In this document: positions 58,921-64,000 of the stretch, in pieces
How the letters are laid out: each line of letters begins with the position of its first letter
Numbering within the stretch: the first letter of the stretch is position 1
From: Streptomyces qinzhouensis
Lineage (GTDB): Bacteria; Actinomycetota; Actinomycetes; Streptomycetales; Streptomycetaceae
Assembly: GCF_007856155.1 (NCBI RefSeq)
Contig: NZ_CP042266.1
Span: forward strand, 744,001-808,000
Direction of reading: 5' to 3'
Length of the DNA: 64,000 bases
The notes under the pieces: generated by a model
Database searches by the model: none
The model's input: only the letters and a program-made list of their open reading frames with translations
What the model was told of the DNA's origin: nothing
Translations under genes and position numbers: made by a program

Positions 58921-60105
58921 TCAGGTGATGGTGCAGTTGTCGACGGTGCTGAAGAAGGTCTTGGCGGGGGTGATGGTGCAGGTGTTGGTGCCGCCTCCGC
59001 CGTCGACGTCCCCGCTGTTCCCGGAGTTGCCGATCAGGGGCAGGGAGCTCTGCGGCCGGCCGCCGTTCAGGATGATCGTGTCGTTGGACGGCCCTCCGGC
59101 GATCGTGCCGACCGCTTCGTCGGGAAAGCTCGCGGTGGCGTTGCCGTCTCCTCCGCTCCGGGGGCCTGCTGTGGTGTCGCCCCCGGTGACGGTGATGGTG
59201 CTGGGTCCGGAGCCGGCTCTGATGGATCCGATGTTGCCGGGGGCTCCCCGGCCCAGGGCTGTGCTGTCACCGCCCCGGACGGTGACTTTTCCTCCGGTAT
59301 CGCTGGCGGTGATGGTGCCCGCGTTCCCGGCCTGAAGGTTTTCGCCGAGTCCGCCGTCGCTGCCCCGAACGGTGATGGATGCCGTTCCCGGGCCGCCGTC
59401 GATGACACCGTAGTTGCCGGCCGATCCGTCTCCGCCGACCCTGCCGCGGTCCCCGCCCTGTACGGTGACGCTGCCCGCCGACGTCGCCAGAATGGTGCCG
59501 GTGTTCCCCGGGCCCGCCACGTTGTTGAGGTCCGGTGACCCGCTCCCCCCGATGACGGTGATGTCCGACGTCGATACGGTGCCGTCGATCGTGCCCGCGT
59601 TGCCCGGCGCGCCACCTGCGCTCGGCCCGATCGGGTCCTGGCGGTAGCCGGTGCCACCAGTGACCGTGACGGTGCTCTTGACCGCGTCGACGTACAGGAC
59701 ACCGCCGGGCGCGATACCCGGATGCGACTCCGGCCTCGGCGACAGGGTCGGGAGGGGGCCGGTGATGGTGACGGTGTCGACACTTCCCCGGGAGCGGAGG
59801 GTCCCATAGACGGTGCCCTCGACGGTGATCCGGTTGGCCCCGTCGGAGCCGCCCAGGACGGTATCGCCCGCGTTCACCCCCGCCGGACAGTCGATGACGT
59901 TGTCCCGGCCGCTCGGCGCGGTGATCTGAGGGCTTCCTGCGCTGGTCGTCTGCTCGACGCCGTTCACGGTGCACGTGGTGCCACCCGCCGCATGCGCGAG
60001 ACCGGAAGTCGCCATGGGAGCCAGCAGGGTCAGGGAGCCCAGCAGCACGAACCGGACCGGCCGGCCCGCACGGAGGCCGCACGGGATGAGGAATGGAGGA
60101 GGCAT
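58921..60105 (-). CDS. Secreted beta-helix-like repeat protein
   Basis: 394 residues from the ATG at 60105. The signal peptide (RFVLLGSLTLLAPMATSGLA) ends at HA-AGG near residue 42. The mature chain consists of repeats of about 30 residues with TITVTGG, APGNAGTI and GTVSTSDITVIGGSG motifs, the pattern of right-handed parallel beta-helices. It ends with GGGGTNTCTITPAKTFFS then TVDNCTIT. Four cysteines (TTCTV, VIDCP, NTCTI, DNCTI) could cap the helix. A surface or matrix role is inferred. It diverges from the second Gly-rich gene. Confidence 0.8.
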   Translation of the reverse strand: MPPPFLIPCGLRAGRPVRFVLLGSLTLLAPMATSGLAHAAGGTTCTVNGVEQTTSAGSPQITAPSGRDNVIDCPAGVNAGDTVLGGSDGANRITVEGTVYGTLRSRGSVDTVTITGPLPTLSPRPESHPGIAPGGVLYVDAVKSTVTVTGGTGYRQDPIGPSAGGAPGNAGTIDGTVSTSDITVIGGSGSPDLNNVAGPGNTGTILATSAGSVTVQGGDRGRVGGDGSAGNYGVIDGGPGTASITVRGSDGGLGENLQAGNAGTITASDTGGKVTVRGGDSTALGRGAPGNIGSIRAGSGPSTITVTGGDTTAGPRSGGDGNATASFPDEAVGTIAGGPSNDTIILNGGRPQSSLPLIGNSGNSGDVDGGGGTNTCTITPAKTFFSTVDNCTIT

Positions 60106-60374
60106 CGGAGAACTCTCTCTCGAAGAAGGCGGACGGACCCACGGCGAAGACCGGAATGCCCAGCACACGCTCGGCTGCCCCAGCACACGCCCATCCCGGC
60201 CACTCCGCCCGCCCGGGCCGCTGAACGGGTGCCGCCGGATGACGCCCTTCCTCGACGGCGCTCGCCGACCCCCACCCCGGATACCCCACTCAAGGTGGCG
60301 CAACATGCGCATGGGGTTACGTTGATGGGGCCCCTCTGGGGCCGTCCCCCGGGTTCCCGCGGAAAGGCCGCGCC

Positions 60375-61319
60375 ATGCTTCTTCCTGACGTCTTGTCCGG
60401 TCCCGTCCGCGTCGCACGGACCGGACTCGGGCAGCCGCTCCGCCTGGCCGGTACGGGTGCGGTGCTGATGCTCGGGGCGGGTGTGCTGTGGCCCTCGGGG
60501 GCGGCTGCCCAGCCCCAGCCCGGCTGCGTGACGGCGGGAACGACCACCACCTGCACGGGCTACACCAGCACCACCTACACCGTCCCCGGCAACGCCACGT
60601 CGGTGTTCTTCACCCTGATCGGGGCAGGCGGTGGCGGCGGCGGGGGCACCACGACACTGGGCGGCGACTCGGGCGAGGGGGCGGGCGCGGGCGGAACACT
60701 GCGGTGCACGGTCACCGGCCTCGCGGGCCAAACGCTGAACGTCACCGCCGCGGGTCCGGGCCGGCCCGGCTACCGCGGCCCCGGCGGCCCCGCGGGCCCC
60801 GGCGGCGGCGGGGACGACGTCGGCGGAAACGGCCTCGGAGGAAGTGGCGGCGCCCGTAACGGAGGCGGGGGAGGCGGCGGAGGAGGCGGAGCAAGCAATG
60901 TCCGTCTCGGGACCTTCGGAACCGAGTTCACCGCCGCCGCGGCCGGCGGAGGAGGCGGAGCAGGTATCAACAGGCTCCCGTTCTTCGGGCTCAACGGCCC
61001 CGGGGGTTCCGCCCCCGTCGTGGCCTCCCTGGCGCTGGGCCTGTCAGCCCTCGGCGGGAATACCCTGCTCAACTCTGCCGTCTCTGACCCCCCTGCCGGA
61101 GGAGGGGCGGACTGCGGTGCGTCGGGCGCCTTCGCCGTCACCTCCAAAGCCTCCACCACGGGCGGCGACCCCGACGGCTCCACCGGAGGAACCGCGAGCG
61201 GCGTTCCCGCTTCCTGCGGCACAGCGAACGGCAACGGCGGAAACGGCGGCTCCCCCACGGATCTGCACGGAACCACCGGAGAACCCGGCTGCGTCGTCAT
61301 CACCTACAGCACCACCTGA
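60375..61319 (+). CDS. Second secreted glycine-rich beta-sandwich protein
   Basis: 314 residues from the ATG at 60375. The signal peptide (RLAGTGAVLMLGAGVLWPSG) ends at AAA-QPQ near residue 46. TGYTSTTYTVPGNATSVFFT then LIGAGGGGGGG opens the same Gly-rich_2-like domain as the gene at 56609, and GEPGCVVITYSTT closes it. In between are polyglycine blocks and six cysteines. The 269-bp gap before it is shared with the divergent beta-helix gene. Confidence 0.8.
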   Translation: MLLPDVLSGPVRVARTGLGQPLRLAGTGAVLMLGAGVLWPSGAAAQPQPGCVTAGTTTTCTGYTSTTYTVPGNATSVFFTLIGAGGGGGGGTTTLGGDSGEGAGAGGTLRCTVTGLAGQTLNVTAAGPGRPGYRGPGGPAGPGGGGDDVGGNGLGGSGGARNGGGGGGGGGGASNVRLGTFGTEFTAAAAGGGGGAGINRLPFFGLNGPGGSAPVVASLALGLSALGGNTLLNSAVSDPPAGGGADCGASGAFAVTSKASTTGGDPDGSTGGTASGVPASCGTANGNGGNGGSPTDLHGTTGEPGCVVITYSTT

Positions 61320-61354
61320 CCCCCGGCGGCGAGAGAAACCGGCACGGCTGTCCT

Positions 61355-61969
61355 TCAACCCGCCTGCGGCACAAGGAAGCTGAGCGGCTGCCCTCCCGCA
61401 GGACTCGCTCCTCCCAGAACAGGGGTGCGGGTCGGCAGTGCTGGGCTCAGCCACCCCTTGTTCCGGGCGGTGCAGACATAGCGGGGCGGCACATCGGCGG
61501 AGCTCTGGGTGTAGAGGCGGTTGCCGCACAGTCCGCACAGGGCGACCTCGGTGAGGAGGTACTCCCGGCCCGAGCGCCGACCCTTGAACGGCGTGTCACG
61601 GACTTCGGGGCAGTGCTTCAGCGCCTCGTGCGTGCTCCGGTCCCACGGTCCTTCGCACAGACGTACCGGGTTGCCGTCCTGGTCGATCACCGGCCGCCTC
61701 CGGTGCATCAGACAGCCCAGGGCCGCCTCGGACAGCAGGATGTTCTTCGGGCTCGTGGGCTGCCGGGGATTGCCCCCGGCGCGTTCGCCGTACATCACGG
61801 CCAGATGGCCGACCGAGGCGTGGGGGTGGAGGGCGATGCGGTCGATCTTGCCGCCCGTGACGACGCGTACGTACGGGAAGCCGTACGAGGGCTTTCCCTT
61901 GGGACGGCCGGCGACCCGGGTCTTCACCGTGGTGTCCCGCTTGCGGCGCTGGAGGGCCCGCAGCTCCAT
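61355..61969 (-). pseudogene. Serine recombinase (large resolvase type) C-terminal remnant
   Basis: The reading GRPKGKPSYGFPYVRVVTGG and then TEVALCGLCGNRLYTQSSAD with PPRYVCTARNKGW shows the recombinase domain and the zinc-ribbon (CGLCG...C) of large serine recombinases. The N-terminal catalytic resolvase domain with the active Ser is missing, and conserved portions appear joined out of their usual order. It lies at the right edge of the island, beside the yjbQ 3' end. Confidence 0.8.
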
Positions 61970-62009
61970 CTGAGTACGGAGATTCGACGGCCGGCCCCAG
62001 GATGATCTT

Positions 62010-62041
62010 GATCAGCCGAGGAAGCTCAACCGCACTTGACG
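62010..62041 (-). repeat. Right copy of the yjbQ 3'-end repeat (candidate attR)
   Basis: It forms the real 3' end of the intact yjbQ gene and matches 43171-43202 at 28 of 32 positions in the same orientation. Confidence 0.6.
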
Positions 62042-62434
62042 GTTGGCATTGGAGATATTGGTGTCGACGAGGCAGACCGACTGCCAGGTGCCCAGCTCCA
62101 GACGGCCGCCGAGTACCGGCAGGGTGGCGTGCGGGGGGACGAGGGCGGGGAGGACGTGGTCGCGGCCGTGGCCGGGGGTGCCGTGGCGGTGCTGCCAGCG
62201 GTCGTCGGCCGGGAGCAGGGTGCGGAGCGCCGTGAGGAGGTCGTCGTCACTGCCGGAGCCGGTCTCGATCACGGCGATGCCCGCGGTGGCATGCGGTACG
62301 AAGACGTTGAGCAGGCCGTCGCGGCCGTCGGCCACATCGTCGAGAAACCGTTCGCAGGCACGGGTGAGGTCGGTCACCGTCTCCCGGGAGCCGGTGGTGA
62401 TGTCGAGTGTGGTGGTGCTGAAGGGTGCGGGCAT
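62012..62434 (-). CDS. yjbQ: YjbQ-family protein (secondary thiamine-phosphate synthase-like)
   Basis: 140 residues from the ATG at 62434, the usual length. The signature NVFVPHATAGIAVIETGSG and HRHGTPGHGRDHVLPALVPP with a final WQSVCLVDTNISNANRQVRL is the YjbQ/UPF0047 family. E. coli YjbQ can make thiamine phosphate as a side activity; the main role is uncertain. It is monocistronic, convergent with the serine recombinase remnant, and its 3' end is the likely island insertion site. Confidence 0.9.
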   Translation of the reverse strand: MPAPFSTTTLDITTGSRETVTDLTRACERFLDDVADGRDGLLNVFVPHATAGIAVIETGSGSDDDLLTALRTLLPADDRWQHRHGTPGHGRDHVLPALVPPHATLPVLGGRLELGTWQSVCLVDTNISNANRQVRLSFLG

Positions 62435-62507
62435 GAGCCCATCCTCGCCCACGACCCGGGAGGGGCGGGGCGGGAAGAGGGACCCGCGCTCCGGGGTTGG
62501 TAGAAAC

Positions 62508-63599
62508 ATGAACGACTTTGAGGCGCGGAACGTGGACGTGGTCGTCGTCGGCGCCGGGCAGGCGGGGCTGTCCGGCGCCTACCATCTGCGGCGGATCGGG
62601 CTGGTGCCGGACCGCGATGTCGTGGTGCTCGACCACTCCCCCGCGCCCGGTGGCGCCTGGCAGTTCCGCTGGCCATCGCTCACCTACGGGAAGGTCCACG
62701 GTATGCACGCGCTGCCGGGCCTGGAGCTGACCGGGGCGGATCCGGCCCGGCCGTCGTCGCAGGTGATCGGCGATTACTTCCGGGAGTACGAGGAGCGGTT
62801 CGGGCTGGGGGTGCGGCGGCCGGTGGATGTGACGGCGGTACGGGAGGGGCAGGACGGGCGGCTGCTCGTGGAGTCGTCGGCGGGGAACTGGTCCGCGCGG
62901 GCGCTGATCAACGCCACCGGCACCTGGGACAGACCCTTCTGGCCGCGCTATCCGGGGCAGGGGACCTTCCGGGGGCGGCAGCTGCACACGGCCGGATATC
63001 CGGGGCCCGCGGAGTTCGCGGGGCAGCGGGTCGTGGTCGTCGGGGGCGGGGCTTCGGGGACACAGCATCTGATGGAGCTGGCGGAGCACGCCGCCGCGAC
63101 CACTTGGGTGACCCGGCGGCCACCGGTCTTCCGGGAGGGACCCTTCGACGAGAACGTGGGCCGGGCGGTGGTGGCCCGGGTGGCGGAGCGGGTACGCGAC
63201 GGGCTGCCGCCGCAGAGCGTGGTGTCCGTGACCGGGCTTCCGCTGACGGACGCGATCCGCGCGGCCCGGGCGAGCGGGGTGCTCGACCGGCTGCCGATGT
63301 TCGACCGGATCACCCCCACGGGGGTGGCCTGGGACGACGGCCGGACCGTCGAAGCGGATGTGATCGTCTGGGCGACCGGTTTCCGGGCGGCCCTCGACCA
63401 TCTGGCGCCGCTGAAGCTGCGGGAGCCGGGCGGCGGGATCCGGATGGAAGGGACCCGCGCGGCCAGGGACGAGCGGGTCCATCTGATCGGATACGGGCCG
63501 TCCGCCTCGACGGTCGGCGCCAACCGGGCGGGCCGGGCCGCGGTGGCGGAGATCCGGAGACTCCTGGAGCGCGAGCCCGCACTGACACCGTCGGGCTGA
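62508..63599 (+). CDS. NAD(P)/FAD-dependent oxidoreductase, flavin-monooxygenase-like
   Basis: 363 residues from the ATG at 62508. It has two nucleotide folds: FAD (VDVVVVGAGQAGLSGAYHL) and NAD(P) (RVVVVGGGASGTQHLMELAE). An ATGF-like motif (VIVWATGFRAAL) precedes the C-terminal FAD contact. It belongs to the small thioredoxin-reductase/FMO-like group that is common in actinomycetes, with no fixed substrate. It is divergent from yjbQ, with only 73 bp between starts. Confidence 0.92.
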   Translation: MNDFEARNVDVVVVGAGQAGLSGAYHLRRIGLVPDRDVVVLDHSPAPGGAWQFRWPSLTYGKVHGMHALPGLELTGADPARPSSQVIGDYFREYEERFGLGVRRPVDVTAVREGQDGRLLVESSAGNWSARALINATGTWDRPFWPRYPGQGTFRGRQLHTAGYPGPAEFAGQRVVVVGGGASGTQHLMELAEHAAATTWVTRRPPVFREGPFDENVGRAVVARVAERVRDGLPPQSVVSVTGLPLTDAIRAARASGVLDRLPMFDRITPTGVAWDDGRTVEADVIVWATGFRAALDHLAPLKLREPGGGIRMEGTRAARDERVHLIGYGPSASTVGANRAGRAAVAEIRRLLEREPALTPSG

Positions 63600-63617
63600 A
63601 CCGCCCGGCGGCGGTTC
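63598..63617. terminator. Bidirectional hairpin between convergent genes
   Basis: GAACCGCC and GGCGGTTC with a 4-nt loop, overlapping the oxidoreductase stop and ending 2 bp before the mltG stop. Confidence 0.5.
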
Positions 63618-63618
63618 T

Positions 63619-64000
63619 TCAGCGGGCCCGCTCGTCCGCCCGGTGAGCGTTGAAATCGGCGACGTGCCGCTGGTGTTCGGCGAAGGTCGTGCTGAAGCGG
63701 GTGTCCCCCGGGGCGACGGTGACGAAGAAGAGCCACTTCCCGGGGGTGGGCGCGAGGGCGGCGTCGAGTGCCTGGTCGCCCGGGTTGTCGATCGGGGTCG
63801 GGGGCAGGCCCTTGCGGACGTAGCTGTTGTAGGGGCTGTTGATCCGGGTGTCGGCGAGGCTGGTGTCGACCGTGGTACGCCGCAGTGCGTAGTTGAGGGT
63901 CGAGTCCATCTGGAGCGGCATTCCCCGGGCGAGCCGGTTGTGGATGACCCGGGAGACCTTCCCCATGTCCTCGGCTGTGGCCGCCTCCGCCTGCACGATG
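63619..64000 (-). CDS. mltG: Endolytic murein transglycosylase MltG, C-terminal part (5' end outside window)
   Basis: The last 126 residues are visible. VQAEAATAEDMGKVSRVIHN, then NRLARGMPLQMDSTLNYAL carry the YceG-domain signature, with the catalytic Glu in QAEA. The later INSPYNSYVRKGLPPTPIDN and ALAPTPGKWLFFVTV are the other conserved stretches. It cleaves nascent peptidoglycan strands at the membrane. The frame is open at the window edge. It is convergent with the oxidoreductase. Confidence 0.95.
   Translation of the reverse strand, partial: IVQAEAATAEDMGKVSRVIHNRLARGMPLQMDSTLNYALRRTTVDTSLADTRINSPYNSYVRKGLPPTPIDNPGDQALDAALAPTPGKWLFFVTVAPGDTRFSTTFAEHQRHVADFNAHRADERAR

Larger units (their letters stand above)
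43171..62041. mobile_element. Decayed genomic island bounded by repeats of the yjbQ 3' end
   Basis: The left edge (43171-43202) is 28 of 32 identical to the 3' end of the intact yjbQ gene at 62010-62041, in the same orientation. Adjacent to it on the left is a broken tyrosine integrase; next to the right copy is a broken serine recombinase. Transposase remnants, an IS5 copy and unusual secreted proteins fill the interval. This layout fits insertion at the 3' end of yjbQ. The repeat is imperfect and boundaries are inferred. Confidence 0.55.

Overview
The window reads as chromosomal DNA from a Streptomyces or very close relative. It has very high GC (roughly 72%, judged by eye), strong GC bias at third codon positions, frequent GTG starts, overlapping stop/start codons, and typical actinobacterial families (SigK/RskA with a FAS1 lipoprotein, a SigB/F-type sigma factor, AG1/AG2-type proteins, GT87 mannosyltransferases, RCC1 repeats, membrane Ser/Thr kinases with substrate-binding domains). 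No tRNA, rRNA or CRISPR array was seen. Both ends cut genes: an AcoR-like regulator on the left and mltG on the right.

Left part (1-18.6 kb): an AcoR-like regulator next to an aldehyde dehydrogenase, a convergent FAD monooxygenase, an RCC1 seven-repeat protein, a cysteine desulfurase, an AG1/AG2-like operon with a membrane-anchored third gene, and a His-rich protein/AhpD-like/MFS operon headed by a C-tract/G-tract palindrome typical of CsoR/RcnR-class metal sensors. A small secreted protein, a SigB/F-type sigma factor, a fused transketolase, a 2Fe-2S ferredoxin-like protein and a cupin follow.

Middle (18.6-43.1 kb): a cold-shock protein with a leader and terminator. Next comes a SigK module: sigK and rskA, then a membrane molybdoenzyme and a FAS1 lipoprotein. 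Two near-identical promoter-like boxes lie before sigK and before the molybdoenzyme, and the second predicts a leaderless molybdoenzyme mRNA. An S8 protease, a divergent TetR/DoxX pair with a perfect operator-like inverted repeat, and two tandem receptor kinases (kinase - membrane segment - LIV-type binding domain) coupled to a lipoprotein follow. A second membrane molybdoenzyme with a small membrane partner converges on a five-gene sugar operon (epimerase, GT2, TIGR04282 transferase, GT87, methyltransferase). An AhpD-like protein diverges from pirin and an acetyltransferase.

Right part (43.17-62.04 kb): this looks like a decayed genomic island. An imperfect copy of the 3' end of a YjbQ-family gene sits at its left edge beside a broken tyrosine integrase, and the intact gene sits at its right edge beside a broken serine recombinase. 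Inside are a MerR regulator/serine hydrolase pair, a Tn3-family transposase remnant with one 38-bp inverted repeat cutting into an SDR gene, an IS5-family copy next to an IS630 remnant, a carboxyethylornithine-synthase-like enzyme, a lectin-like 42-residue repeat protein, and a group of secreted Gly-rich, beta-helix-like and Cys-rich proteins. Chromosomal genes resume with yjbQ, an FAD oxidoreductase and mltG.
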